Shown here: in pieces, positions 25,241 to 34,698 of the stretch | How the letters are laid out: each line of letters opens with the position of its first letter | Numbering within the stretch: the stretch's first letter is position 1 | NCBI GenBank assembly: GCA_022833215.1 | Contig: JAIPUZ010000013.1 | Span: 62,001 to 126,000, forward strand | DNA: 64,000 nucleotides | Direction of reading: 5' to 3' | Source of the DNA: Mesorhizobium sp. | GTDB taxonomy: Bacteria; Pseudomonadota; Alphaproteobacteria; Rhizobiales; Rhizobiaceae | The notes under the pieces: model-generated | What the model was told of the DNA's origin: nothing | Seen by the model: the letters and a program-made list of their open reading frames with translations, nothing else | The model's database searches: none | Program-made: the position numbers and the translations under genes

Positions 25241-25572
25241 CTCTCACGGCGCTTTGCCGCCGTCATAGTAAGCCATGCAGAAAATGCACAGCAGCCATGA
25301 CTTGAACTGGGCGGCTCGTTGCCGCATTGAAGCCACAATAAGTGGACCCGGTTTGCCGGGTGGCTCATCCGGGCGCCTATCCCCCGGCAACTGATCAAAT
25401 CCTGTGCCGGCGTTCTGACCGCACGCAGTGTGATCCCCTTGTCAGTTCTCTTGCGCACATATTGATCGGAATACCCGTCGATAAATGACGAGAGACCACT
25501 GCCGGTCACCTCTGGCAGGCGGGGGAGACATGTGCTGCGATCGTCAGAAGCTAAGGCGCTGCGGGCAGCAGA
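25241..25572. other. Intergenic region upstream of the CFA synthase gene
   Basis: 332 bp without a convincing gene on either strand. The only structure seen is the short inverted repeat just after the preceding stop (25246-25263). The CFA synthase promoter is presumably here; no clear sigma-70 or ECF consensus is evident. Confidence 0.6.
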
Positions 25573-26829
25573 ATGAGTAACTATTTCACCAGCTTCATTT
25601 CTCGACATATCAAAGTGGGCCGGCTTACCGTCATCGATGCAGGCGGCCGCAGTCACCAATTCGGTGACCGGAGTGGACAAGAAATTGTGGTCCGCTTCAC
25701 CGACAGGCTAACCCAATGGAAAGTCTTCCTGAACCCGGAACTTGCGGTGGGAGAGGCCTTCATGGATGGGCGCCTTATAGTCGAGAGTGGGACGATCTAC
25801 GCGTTTCTGGAGCTTGTCTTCAAGAACACCGGCGTCGAGAAACTGACCGGGCCGGCACGTCTCCTGCGGCGGATGTCCCACCTGTCGCGGCGGATCAGGC
25901 AGCACAATACGCTCGGCCGTTCAAGAAAGAACGTGGCACATCATTACGATCTGGATGACGCCCTCTACGAGCTGTTCCTCGATAAAGATCGCCAGTATTC
26001 ATGCGCCTATTTCGAGACGCCCGATGTTTCCCTTGAGCAAGCCCAGATGGCCAAGAAGCGGCACATCGCGGCAAAGCTGGGGCTGGAGCCTAATCAGCGC
26101 GTACTGGATATCGGTTCGGGATGGGGTGGGCTCGGCCTTTATCTGGCTAGAGTCGCGCAAGCCGATGTACTGGGCGTCACCCTATCTGAAGAACAGTTTT
26201 CTGTTTCGAATCGCCGTGCCAGAGATACGGGGTTGCAGGACCGGGCGCATTTTCTGCTCGAGGACTACCGCCGCCTTGATGAACGCTTTGATCGCATCGT
26301 TTCTGTCGGCATGTTCGAACATGTCGGCGTCGGCCATTTTGACGAATTCTTTGCAAAAGCGAAGACCCTCCTGAAGCCGGATGGAGTGATGCTTCTTCAT
26401 TCCATCGGGCTGTCCGATGGACCCTCCCACACAAACCCCTGGATTCAGAAGTATATCTTCCCTGGCGGCTACATCCCGGCGCTTTCGGAAGTGCTGCCGG
26501 CGATCGAGCGGCAAGGTCTCGTCGTCTGCGACATTGAAATCCTGCGCCTGCACTATGCGGATACGCTGAAGGCCTGGCGACAGAGATTCATGGCGCGCCG
26601 AGATGAGGCGGTCGCGCTGTATGATGAGCGGTTTGCCCGAATGTGGGAGTTTTACCTTGCCGCGTCCGAGACAGCATTCCGCTACCAGGGCATGATGGTC
26701 TTCCAGATTCAGCTTGCACACGATCAAAACGCAGCGCCACTGACCAGAGACTACATAGCGCAGCGTGAGACGGTTCTGCGAGATCTGGAAATGGAACGGG
26801 CGTCGCCGTTTGAACAGGCTGCGGAGTGA
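25573..26829 (+). CDS. cfa: Cyclopropane-fatty-acyl-phospholipid synthase
   Basis: A 418-residue SAM-dependent enzyme that converts cis-unsaturated acyl chains in membrane phospholipids into cyclopropane chains, a modification linked to acid and stationary-phase stress. The N-terminal lipid-binding domain is followed by NVAHHYDL (120-127), YSCAYF (142-147) and SAM motif [10 protein letters not shown] (177-186). The later SVGMFEHVG and the C-terminal [10 protein letters not shown] stretch are also conserved. Length and motifs are normal. It is followed 106 bp later by the SulP gene, and its stress theme matches the UspA and DksA-like genes downstream. Rhizobia often carry more than one copy. 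Confidence 0.93.
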   Translation: MSNYFTSFISRHIKVGRLTVIDAGGRSHQFGDRSGQEIVVRFTDRLTQWKVFLNPELAVGEAFMDGRLIVESGTIYAFLELVFKNTGVEKLTGPARLLRRMSHLSRRIRQHNTLGRSRKNVAHHYDLDDALYELFLDKDRQYSCAYFETPDVSLEQAQMAKKRHIAAKLGLEPNQRVLDIGSGWGGLGLYLARVAQADVLGVTLSEEQFSVSNRRARDTGLQDRAHFLLEDYRRLDERFDRIVSVGMFEHVGVGHFDEFFAKAKTLLKPDGVMLLHSIGLSDGPSHTNPWIQKYIFPGGYIPALSEVLPAIERQGLVVCDIEILRLHYADTLKAWRQRFMARRDEAVALYDERFARMWEFYLAASETAFRYQGMMVFQIQLAHDQNAAPLTRDYIAQRETVLRDLEMERASPFEQAAE

Positions 26830-26935
26830 CAATTGCCGCTCTCCCTTGCGGAGCGCATGGTCTTGCATTCACTCCATTTCATATCCCTTTCAGTTCGCGT
26901 CGTCCGTCGGCCGGCGCCTTGGAGACAATTTTCCT

Positions 26936-28417
26936 ATGAACTTCACAAGAATCCGCGATGAGTGGTTTGGCAATATACGCGGGGACCTGCTTGCAGGTGT
27001 CGTCGTGGCACTTGCCCTCATCCCCGAAGCCATCGCCTTTTCGATCATTGCCGGCGTCGATCCCAAGGTCGGCCTCTACGCGTCGTTCTCCATTGCCGTT
27101 ATCATCGCCTTCACGGGCGGGCGGCCCGGCATGATCTCGGCCGCGACAGCCGCCACCGCCGTCCTGATGATCACGTTGGTGAAGGATCACGGCCTGCAGT
27201 ATCTGCTGGTCGCCACCATTCTCGCAGGCGTTCTCCAGATTCTCGCGGGGCTGTTTCGTCTCGGCGACTTGATGGGCTTCGTCTCGCGCTCGGTCATCAC
27301 GGGCTTCGTCAACGCCCTGGCGATCCTGATTTTCATGGCGCAGATCCCCGAACTCGTGGGCGTCCCGTGGATGACCTATGTCATGGTTGCGGCGGGGCTT
27401 GCCATCATCTACCTCTTTCCGCATCTGACCAAGGCTATCCCTTCGCCACTCGTCTGCATCGTGGTGTTGACGTCCGCAGCGATGTATTTCGGAATGGATA
27501 TCCGCACGGTCGGCGACATGGGCGAATTGCCAGCGACGCTTCCCGTCTTCCTGCTGCCGGACGTGCCGCTGACGCTCGAGACCTTGATGATCGTGCTACC
27601 CTACTCGGCGGCGGTCGCGGTGGTCGGACTGCTTGAATCGCTGATGACCGCTTCCATCGTCGATGAACTCACGGACACAGACAGCGACAAGAACCGCGAA
27701 TGCGTCGGCCAGGGCGTGGCCAACGTGGCGACGGGCTTCATCGGCGGCATGGCGGGTTGCGCGATGATTGGCCAGTCGGTCATCAATATCAAGTCGGGCG
27801 GCCGGGGGCGATTGTCCTCGTTCGCGGCGGGTGTTTTTCTTCTCGGCATGTGCGTCGGTTTGGGCGAGTGGGTTTCCGCGATCCCTATGGCCGCGCTCGT
27901 CGCGATCATGATCATGGTCTCGATCGGCACCTTCTCATGGGGCTCCATCAAGAACCTGCGCGATCATCCGCGGCGTTCGTCCGTGGTGATGGTGGCGACC
28001 GTGATCGCTGTCGTGGCCACACATAACCTCGCCATCGGCGTGCTTGTCGGTGTACTCCTCTCGGGCCTGTTCTTCGCTTCCAAAGTGGCGCAGATCTTCC
28101 GAGTTACGTCGACCGTTTCTGAGGACGGCAGGGAGCGCTCCTACGTGGTTGAGGGTCAGGTCTTCTTCGCCTCGGCCGAGCGCTTCCAGAAATCCTTTGA
28201 TTTCAAAGAGGCGGTCGAGAAGGTTCGTATCGATGTCAGCCGTTCCCATATCTGGGACCTGACAGGGGTTGCCGCGCTTGACACCGTCATCTTGAAGTTC
28301 AGGCGTGAGGGTGCCGAAGTGGAGGTCTTCGGCATGAACGAGGCGAGCGAAACACTAGTCGATAAACTTGCAATCCACGACAAGCCGGGCGCGCTCGACA
28401 GCCTGACGAGTCACTGA
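26936..28417 (+). CDS. SulP-family anion transporter with STAS domain
   Basis: A 493-residue SulP/SLC26 permease for inorganic anions such as sulfate or bicarbonate. About eleven or twelve hydrophobic segments fill residues 20-400. The family start [29 protein letters not shown] is followed by [14 protein letters not shown]-terminal STAS domain (from about residue 410) ends the protein. I use the ATG at 26936; the longer frame starting at 26765 lies inside the CFA gene. It is 13 bp before the universal stress protein gene, and SulP-UspA pairs are common in alphaproteobacteria. Substrate unknown. Confidence 0.9.
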   Translation: MNFTRIRDEWFGNIRGDLLAGVVVALALIPEAIAFSIIAGVDPKVGLYASFSIAVIIAFTGGRPGMISAATAATAVLMITLVKDHGLQYLLVATILAGVLQILAGLFRLGDLMGFVSRSVITGFVNALAILIFMAQIPELVGVPWMTYVMVAAGLAIIYLFPHLTKAIPSPLVCIVVLTSAAMYFGMDIRTVGDMGELPATLPVFLLPDVPLTLETLMIVLPYSAAVAVVGLLESLMTASIVDELTDTDSDKNRECVGQGVANVATGFIGGMAGCAMIGQSVINIKSGGRGRLSSFAAGVFLLGMCVGLGEWVSAIPMAALVAIMIMVSIGTFSWGSIKNLRDHPRRSSVVMVATVIAVVATHNLAIGVLVGVLLSGLFFASKVAQIFRVTSTVSEDGRERSYVVEGQVFFASAERFQKSFDFKEAVEKVRIDVSRSHIWDLTGVAALDTVILKFRREGAEVEVFGMNEASETLVDKLAIHDKPGALDSLTSH

Positions 28418-28430
28418 GGGAGGAACCGGA

Positions 28431-29276
28431 ATGTCCAAGATACTCGCTTTCATCGATGGATCGGTTTACGCCGAGAGTGTGTGCCGTCTGTCCGCCTGGG
28501 CGGCATCCCGCATGGTGCTATCCGTAGAGATCGCGCACGTGCTCGGCCGCCGCATGGCTGGGACATTTGATCTCAGCGGAAGCCTGGAGTTCAACCAGCG
28601 CGTCGCTCTCCTCGACGAATATGCCCGCCTAGACGAACAGCACGCCAAGCTCGCGCAGGCCAAGGGCCGCGCGCTCCTGGAGACAGCGAAAGAAATTGTC
28701 ATGTCGGAGGGCGTTCAGACGGAGACGCGCCTGCGCAATGGCGATCTGCTGGAAGCTCTGACGGAGTTTGAGAAAGACGCGCAACTGGTCGTGATCGGCA
28801 AGCGCGGCGAAGCGGCGGATTTTGCCAAGCTCCATCTCGGTTCCAATCTCGAACGCGTCGTCCGTTCCTCGACCCGGCCTGTGCTGGTCGCCGCTCGGAA
28901 ATACACGCCGTTCGACCGGTTCGTGATCGCCTTCGACGGCGGCAAGAGCGCCGAGCGCGCCGTCGATTTCGTCGCAGCGAGCGGCCTGCTGAAAGGTATG
29001 AAGGCAACAGTTCTGTCTGTCGGCGCGGAAACCGCGGAGAACCGGTCGCGGCTTGATGCACCCGTGCAGCGCCTGAAAGATGCGGGGTTCGAAGCGGAGG
29101 GAGCGCTGATTCCAGGCGAGCCGGAAGACGGCATCGGTTCGTACGTCGAGACACAGGGCATAGGACTGCTCGTCATGGGTGCCTACGGCCATTCTCGTAT
29201 TCGCAGCCTCGTCATCGGCTCCACGACCGAGGCGATGGTCCGCCGCTGCAAGATCCCGGTCTTGATGTTTCGCTGA
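28431..29276 (+). CDS. Tandem-domain universal stress protein
   Basis: A 281-residue cytoplasmic protein made of two UspA domains. Each has the C-terminal nucleotide-binding loop: VIGKRGEAADFAKLHLGSNLERV in the first and GAYGHSRIRSLVIGSTTEAM in the second. The second is the canonical G-x2-G-x9-G-S/T type and should bind ATP; the first is altered. UspA proteins accumulate under starvation, oxidative stress and anaerobiosis. It sits 13 bp after SulP and 19 bp before the DksA-like gene, so the three are probably cotranscribed. Confidence 0.92.
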   Translation: MSKILAFIDGSVYAESVCRLSAWAASRMVLSVEIAHVLGRRMAGTFDLSGSLEFNQRVALLDEYARLDEQHAKLAQAKGRALLETAKEIVMSEGVQTETRLRNGDLLEALTEFEKDAQLVVIGKRGEAADFAKLHLGSNLERVVRSSTRPVLVAARKYTPFDRFVIAFDGGKSAERAVDFVAASGLLKGMKATVLSVGAETAENRSRLDAPVQRLKDAGFEAEGALIPGEPEDGIGSYVETQGIGLLVMGAYGHSRIRSLVIGSTTEAMVRRCKIPVLMFR

Positions 29277-29295
29277 CCCTGGAGCTCAATGCGCC

Positions 29296-29643
29296 ATGGA
29301 AGACCTTGGCTACAAGGAACTCGTTGCCCGCTTCCGGCCTCGACTCAAAGAAGAATTGGCGGAGATCGAGAAGCTCGATGAGGAAAACGCCTCATGGAGT
29401 GCGCCGGTTGAGCTCGACCAGCAGAGCGTCGGCCGCGTCTCGCGTATTGACGCAATGCAGATGCAGGCGATGTCGCAGGCCGTGCAGCGCCGTCGCGCCG
29501 CCCGGCGTGTGGCCATCCAGCAGGCGCTGAAGCGCATCGAGGAAGACGAATACGGCTACTGCGTTGAGTGCGGTGAACCGATCGCACCAGGAAGGCTCGA
29601 TGTCGATCCGACATTCTCTGCCTGCGTCCGGTGCGCCAAATAG
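29296..29643 (+). CDS. TraR/DksA-family zinc finger protein
   Basis: A 115-residue DksA/TraR-like protein with a C4 zinc finger (C89, C92, C110, C113: YCVECGEP ... CVRC) and an N-terminal helical part. DksA and TraR proteins enter the RNA polymerase secondary channel and alter initiation, often with ppGpp. The coiled coil is shorter than in DksA (151 residues) and lacks the clear DxxDxA tip, so it may be a TraR-like or unrelated zinc finger regulator. It is the last gene of the stress operon, and its stop directly abuts the stop of the convergent MFS gene. Confidence 0.85.
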   Translation: MEDLGYKELVARFRPRLKEELAEIEKLDEENASWSAPVELDQQSVGRVSRIDAMQMQAMSQAVQRRRAARRVAIQQALKRIEEDEYGYCVECGEPIAPGRLDVDPTFSACVRCAK

Positions 29644-31047
29644 TCAGCCGTCCGCTTTCTTGGCAGCCATGTGCCATGCGGCCCAAGCACCAATTGCTGC
29701 GAACGGGATGGCGGTGACGAAGACCCAAAGCCCGGTCGCTTCAGCGGTTTGCAGAGTGAGGCCGGTACCAAACCCCGCGAGGTTAGCTGTCGTGCCGGCG
29801 ACAGCCGCTCCGAATGCGCCGCCGGTCTGACGGACTGCTATCAGCGCGGAGCTGCCCGTGGCCTTGTCGTGTTCGCCGAGCAGCCCCAGCACGCGACGAT
29901 TCATGAGGCTCGACGAAAGGCCGAAGCCTGCCCCCGTGACGGTGGCCGCGAGCAGGAAGAGCGGAAGCGGGGCGTTGCTCGTGAATGCCGCGAGAAGGGC
30001 AAGTCCCGAGAGCACCAGGACGCCACCGGCACGAATCCATCCCTTGCCTCCTCCGGGCGGCGTTCCCGCAACACAGAAGGCGCAGGCGGTCCAGGCGAGT
30101 GCCTGCATCGTGACTGCATAGCCAGCCTGAAGCGACGACAGGCCGTGGAGTTCCTGAAGGACCGCCGGGCCATAGGCCAGCAAGCCTGTCAATGCTGCGG
30201 TAAGCGCAAACATGGCGAGATACCCCGCGCCCACCGTCCGTAGTCTGAACGCCGCCCGAGGAAGTAGCGTCACCGACGCGCGGCGCTCAATCGACAACAC
30301 GACGAGACAGAGCGCGCCGCCGAGCAAGGTCATTCCCGCCGCTACCCAGGCTTTGCCGACGACGTTTGCAGCGGCGGCGGCGGCGACCGCGAGCGCCAGC
30401 ACCGCTAGTTGCAGCCAGGGTACGCGGGACTCCTTCTTCGGTTTGCTCTGATCGCGAAGGAGCACGGCTGCGAGTGCGCCGAACGCGAGTGCCTGGACAA
30501 CGAAGAACCAGAACACGCCCCGCCAGTTTCCGGCTTCTGCGAACACCCCGCCTACCAATGGTCCGAGCAGGGTGGCAACACCCCAAACCGCCGTCACCGA
30601 GGCAAACACGCGGGCCAGATGTTTCTCGGCGAACAGCGCTCCAACCGCTACCATGGCGAAGCCCGCTATCCATCCGCTGCCGATGCCTTGCACAAGCCGC
30701 CCGAAAAGGAAGACGGGCATGTCCCACGCGATAGCGCTCAATGCGCAACCGGCTGCGAAGAGGAGTGCTGACATTACAGTCGCCCTCCCGAGGCCGAAGA
30801 TTTCCGACAGCCTCCCCGCACTCGCACTTGCGAGCACAACACCAACGAAAAATCCTGCAACAGCCCAGCCGAACAGCGCATAGCCGCCGAGGTCGGCGCC
30901 GACGGTGGGCATGATGGTGGAAGTTACGAGGCTGTCGACAGCCGTCAGCCAAACCCCCAAAAGCACCATCGCGAACCGCGGGGCGTTGCCGCCCGTCAAC
31001 AGTTCGGCCCAGGAGCCGTTATCGGTATGTATCTCGGCTGCCGTCAA
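29644..31047 (-). CDS. MFS exporter, drug:H+ antiporter type
   Basis: A 467-residue membrane protein with about fourteen hydrophobic segments, typical of the DHA2 drug exporters. Motif A (GRLSEIFGLGRATVMSALL) lies between segments 2 and 3, and motif C-like GLLVG-type glycines (LLGPLVGGVFAEAGNWRGVFW) are in segment 5. It is the last gene of a leftward operon whose members overlap by 4 bp, behind another MFS transporter. Export of a toxic or metabolic compound is likely, but the substrate cannot be read from the sequence. Confidence 0.88.
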   Translation of the reverse strand: MTAAEIHTDNGSWAELLTGGNAPRFAMVLLGVWLTAVDSLVTSTIMPTVGADLGGYALFGWAVAGFFVGVVLASASAGRLSEIFGLGRATVMSALLFAAGCALSAIAWDMPVFLFGRLVQGIGSGWIAGFAMVAVGALFAEKHLARVFASVTAVWGVATLLGPLVGGVFAEAGNWRGVFWFFVVQALAFGALAAVLLRDQSKPKKESRVPWLQLAVLALAVAAAAAANVVGKAWVAAGMTLLGGALCLVVLSIERRASVTLLPRAAFRLRTVGAGYLAMFALTAALTGLLAYGPAVLQELHGLSSLQAGYAVTMQALAWTACAFCVAGTPPGGGKGWIRAGGVLVLSGLALLAAFTSNAPLPLFLLAATVTGAGFGLSSSLMNRRVLGLLGEHDKATGSSALIAVRQTGGAFGAAVAGTTANLAGFGTGLTLQTAEATGLWVFVTAIPFAAIGAWAAWHMAAKKADG

Positions 31048-32294
31048 AGGAGCGCTCCGTCTGGCGTTATCGGGGCCAACCCTTCGCTCGCGATCCGATC
31101 GAGCCGCGGCAAAAGGGTCCGGAGCCAGATCATCGACACGACAGCGTATACGACCATCCCCCAGTACTGGGTTTCGATCGGCACAGCCAGGTCGAGCAGC
31201 AGCCCGATCAAGCCCGGCGCCAGCGCGGAAGCCAGCACCTGGCCTGCGAAGGCGATCGCCCTGATGGAGCCGAGATGACGAGTTCCGAACAATTCAGCCC
31301 AAACGGCGGCGATCAATGTGGACGCGGCGCCGTTCGTCAGGGCGCCGAGGAGCATGAACATGGGGACCGCCCATGGCGAACGCAACGTAGCGAGAACCGC
31401 GATACCCATTGCCATCGGCATGAGGAACAACGGCAGAAACCGTCTCGCCGCGTAGCGGTCGACCAGCCATCCCGTCATGAGCGCGGTCGCGACGCTGGTT
31501 ATAGCGTATAGCGGAAACCATCCGGCGAACCACGGCATGGTCCAGCCCTTCACCTCGACCAGATGGACCTGGTGAAAGAAAATCCCCGTCATGGCGAATG
31601 ACGGCACGACGATGCCTGCCACGACCGCAAAGAACTCTGGCCTGCGGACAACTTCGGCGCGCGTCCAGCTTCGCTGCTCAATGCCGGACGTTATTTCGAA
31701 CGGCTCCACCGCCGATGGCGGAGGCTCCTTGCGAAGCAGAAGCATGACAACCGGAATTGAGACCGCAACCAGCACTGAAGCGGCGGCGAGCCAAGTTTCC
31801 CGCCATCCTATGCTCGCGATCAAGGACACTGCAATAAAGGGCATCACCGCCTCGCTCGCCGGGAATCCGAGCACGGCGATTGACAGCATCCGCCCTCGCC
31901 GGCGCAGGTACCATCGCCCTGTACCGGTGATCGCCAGATGCCCCATCGCCCCCTGGCCGAACAGCCGCAGGCCAAAAAGAATAGGGAGAAGCATCCACGC
32001 AACCGAAACGACCGACATCGCCATACACACGGCCGCTAGCGCCAAGATCGCCAGCGGGCCGAGCCTGCGGACAGGCCAGATGTCCGCCACCTTGCCGCCC
32101 CAAACGAGCGCGGCCGCGCTCGCGGTCGTCGCGACGGCGTAAAGCATCCCGAACCCGCCGTCGGTAAGCCCAAGCTCCGCCTTCAGCCACGGCGCGAAGA
32201 TCGCGATGAAATAGGTCTGACCGAAGGCCGACGACATGGTGAGCGCGAAGGCGGCGGCGACAAGCGCGTTCGACGCGGGTTGCCTCCCACTCAA
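31044..32294 (-). CDS. MFS transporter (12 segments)
   Basis: A 416-residue major facilitator with about twelve hydrophobic segments. Motif A-like residues follow segment 2 (GGKVADIWPVRRLG), and a central charged loop is present (RKEPPPSAVEPFEITSG). It resembles the monocarboxylate/oxalate-formate branch more than drug exporters. It overlaps the next MFS gene and the 69-residue gene by 4 bp each. Two different MFS transporters in one translational unit with release factor RF3 is unusual. Confidence 0.87.
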   Translation of the reverse strand: MSGRQPASNALVAAAFALTMSSAFGQTYFIAIFAPWLKAELGLTDGGFGMLYAVATTASAAALVWGGKVADIWPVRRLGPLAILALAAVCMAMSVVSVAWMLLPILFGLRLFGQGAMGHLAITGTGRWYLRRRGRMLSIAVLGFPASEAVMPFIAVSLIASIGWRETWLAAASVLVAVSIPVVMLLLRKEPPPSAVEPFEITSGIEQRSWTRAEVVRRPEFFAVVAGIVVPSFAMTGIFFHQVHLVEVKGWTMPWFAGWFPLYAITSVATALMTGWLVDRYAARRFLPLFLMPMAMGIAVLATLRSPWAVPMFMLLGALTNGAASTLIAAVWAELFGTRHLGSIRAIAFAGQVLASALAPGLIGLLLDLAVPIETQYWGMVVYAVVSMIWLRTLLPRLDRIASEGLAPITPDGALL

Positions 32295-32500
32295 TCGTCG
32301 TCTCCGCCAGTGACAGGTTCGACCAGTTGCTGAAATTCTTCGAGCAGTATCCGCTCGTCTGGTTCATCGCCTGGATGCACGTAGATCTCGCCGCGGAATT
32401 TCTCGACCCAGTGATGACCTGAGCCATGGAGACGTAGATACGAGCCGATCTCCCGGACGGTCGACTGTCCATATCCTTCTTTCACGCGGAACTTCATCAT
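32291..32500 (-). CDS. Small protein of unknown function
   Basis: A 69-residue soluble protein (KFRVKEGYGQSTVREIGSYL, then HWVEKFRGEIYVHPGDEPDE) with an acidic C-terminus (TGGDDD). I do not recognise a family. The stop overlaps the MFS start and the start overlaps the stop of the macro-like gene, each by 4 bp, which supports it as a real coding gene. Confidence 0.65.
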   Translation of the reverse strand: MMKFRVKEGYGQSTVREIGSYLRLHGSGHHWVEKFRGEIYVHPGDEPDERILLEEFQQLVEPVTGGDDD

Positions 32501-33051
32501 GCCACTCCTTCCTCCTGGCGCCGCCTGGAGGCCTCGCGGACGATCATCATCGACACGTCGTCGCGGGACTGGTCATCGGGTACGATGATGCGCACGAGAT
32601 CGAGATGATGTGCTTGTCCCGGCATCTCGGCGACCGCCTGGAGGATCGCTGGACAGCCAGAGGCCTCGTCGTTGGACAGACTGCCGAGCGGCGACAGCGC
32701 CACGGAGCGTAAGCCGAGCCCATCCGCCTTCCGAAAACCTTCAAGCGTGCAGCGTCGTATCAGTTCGTCGCCCGGATGCGGGCTGTCGAGAGACGCTACG
32801 ACGCAATTGATCAGCCTGTCCGCCGGAACGCCAAATCCCGCAGTCACGGCCAGTTTGCCAAGCGTCATCGGTCCTGCTTCCGCACAGGCTCCTCTGAGGC
32901 GCTGGCCTCCCGCTTCATGTATGCGCTCCGCCTCGGTTCCATAGGGCTGCAGCCAGGTGTCCACGAAGACGATCAGCCCATCAATGTTTGCTTGCTCGGC
33001 GAGCGAACCGGATAGGCACTGAATCGTTAGCCCGTCGAGATGGATTCTCAC
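32497..33051 (-). CDS. Macro-domain-like protein with altered ADP-ribose loops
   Basis: A 184-residue protein whose order of elements follows a macro domain (ADP-ribose binding or hydrolysis). Visible elements are the start strand LTIQCLSGSL, IDGLIVFVDT where family members have DAIVNAANT, AERIHEAGGQRLRGAC matching the IHRAAG helix, GKLAVTAGFGVPADRLINCVV matching the catalytic strand, and LRSVALSPLGS. The usual Gly-rich GGGG and STG.YG ligand loops are replaced by PYGTEAE and PLGSLSND. The fold is probably kept while ligand or activity has changed. It is 21 bp downstream of prfC. Confidence 0.62.
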   Translation of the reverse strand: MRIHLDGLTIQCLSGSLAEQANIDGLIVFVDTWLQPYGTEAERIHEAGGQRLRGACAEAGPMTLGKLAVTAGFGVPADRLINCVVASLDSPHPGDELIRRCTLEGFRKADGLGLRSVALSPLGSLSNDEASGCPAILQAVAEMPGQAHHLDLVRIIVPDDQSRDDVSMMIVREASRRRQEEGVA

Positions 33052-33072
33052 ACGCTTTCTCCTTTTCCGATT

Positions 33073-34698
33073 TCACCCGCGCTCGCGGGTGGCCCAGAAC
33101 TCGATGTCTGGCCAGTCGCGCTGTGTGCGGGCGAGTTCCCATTCGTTGCGGGCAAAGTAGACGTGTGCACCGGCGCGATCCTCGGTGATGGAATTGCGCT
33201 CGGCGCGTGCGAAACGCTCGAAGGCTTCCTTGTTATTCGAGGCGATCCACCGCGCCGTTTCGAACTGGGAAGCCTCCAGCATCACGTCGACGCCATATTC
33301 GGCCGCTGCACGGGCCACCAGAACCTCAAACTGGAGTGGTCCAACGGCGCCCACGAACCACGTTGAGCCGATGATCGGCCGGAACACCTGGATGACGCCT
33401 TCCTCGGACAAATCGTCCATCGCCTTCGACAACTGTTTCATCTTCGACGTGTCGAGAATGCGGACCCGGCGAATGATCTCAGGCGCGAAGTTCGGGATAC
33501 CTGTAACCGTTCTGGCGGTCCGTTCGGTTAGCGTATCGCCGACGCTGAGCGTGCCGTGGTTGGGGATGCCGACGATGTCGCCGGCCACGGCCTCTTCGGC
33601 GAGTTCGCGTTCGCGCGCGAAGAAGAACATCGGGTTCGGCACTTTCAGTTCACGCCCGCTTCGTACGTTCTTGAGTTTCATGCCGCGCGTGAAGCGACCT
33701 GAACAGAGCCGGACGAAGGCGATGCGGTCGCGGTGGTTCGGATCCATGTTCGCCTGGACCTTGAACACGAAGCCGCTGACCTCATCGTCGCTCGGATCGA
33801 TCGGCTCCGGCGCAGCGGGCTGTGGCTGCGGACCGGGCGAATGTTTGGCTAGAGCATGCAGAAGTTGCCGCACGCCCACATTGCGAAGCGCCGAGCCGAA
33901 GAAGACGGGTGTCTGATGACCTTCCCGATAGCCTGCAGGATCGAACGACGAGAGTGAGGCACAGACGATTTCCAGCCCCTCCAGAGAAGGCCCGAAGATG
34001 CGGTCCTTCCTGAGTTCGGGATCTGTTGAAAGTGGCGAATCCTCGGTCCAGCGGACCGCACCGGGCGACCCGTCCGGGAGCACCATCTGCCCTCCGACGA
34101 GGTCGAGCACACCTTGGAAGTCGACGCCCATGCCCACCGGCCAAGCTAGCGGCGCGACGTCAAGCGCCAGGCGGTCCATGATTTCGTCGAGCAGGTCCAG
34201 CGGCTCGCGTCCTTCCCGGTCGACCTTGTTGATGAAGGTCATGATCGGGATGTTGCGCATGCGACAGACCTCGAACAGCTTCCAGGTCTGGCTCTCAATG
34301 CCCTTTGCGGCGTCGATCACCATGATGGCGGAATCGACGGCAGTCAGGGTCCGGAAGGTGTCCTCGCTGAAGTCGGAGTGACCCGGCGTGTCGAGCAGGT
34401 TCATCGTCAGGCCTTCATGTTCGAAGGTCATGACGGAACTTGAGATCGAGATGCCGCGTTTCTGCTCGATCTCCATCCAGTCCGAACGCGTCCGCCGCCG
34501 CTCGCCCCGCGCCTTGACCTCTCCCGCAAGGCGGATCGAACCACTCTCGAACAGGAGCTTTTCCGTTAACGTGGTCTTGCCCGCGTCGGGGTGTGAGATG
34601 ATAGCGAAGGTGCGGCGCGAACTGCTCGTAGCTTGCAAAGGGCGCGAAGGGTTTTCGCCCGGCGATTTGGTTTCTTGGATGTCAAAGGCAGCGCCCAT
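33073..34698 (-). CDS. prfC: Peptide chain release factor 3
   Basis: A 541-residue GTPase that recycles RF1 and RF2 after translation termination. G1 is HPDAGKTT (36-43), G3 DTPGHSD, and G4 NKVD. The RF3-specific stretches KRGISISSSVMTFEHEG, GSALRNVGVRQLL and FVGAVGPLQFEVL are present. Length matches E. coli PrfC (529) with a 30-residue N-terminal extension. RF3 is patchily distributed in alphaproteobacteria and here belongs to an accessory operon with a macro-like protein and two exporters. The 5' end overlaps the preceding small gene by 17 bp. Confidence 0.94.
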   Translation of the reverse strand: MGAAFDIQETKSPGENPSRPLQATSSSRRTFAIISHPDAGKTTLTEKLLFESGSIRLAGEVKARGERRRTRSDWMEIEQKRGISISSSVMTFEHEGLTMNLLDTPGHSDFSEDTFRTLTAVDSAIMVIDAAKGIESQTWKLFEVCRMRNIPIMTFINKVDREGREPLDLLDEIMDRLALDVAPLAWPVGMGVDFQGVLDLVGGQMVLPDGSPGAVRWTEDSPLSTDPELRKDRIFGPSLEGLEIVCASLSSFDPAGYREGHQTPVFFGSALRNVGVRQLLHALAKHSPGPQPQPAAPEPIDPSDDEVSGFVFKVQANMDPNHRDRIAFVRLCSGRFTRGMKLKNVRSGRELKVPNPMFFFARERELAEEAVAGDIVGIPNHGTLSVGDTLTERTARTVTGIPNFAPEIIRRVRILDTSKMKQLSKAMDDLSEEGVIQVFRPIIGSTWFVGAVGPLQFEVLVARAAAEYGVDVMLEASQFETARWIASNNKEAFERFARAERNSITEDRAGAHVYFARNEWELARTQRDWPDIEFWATRERG

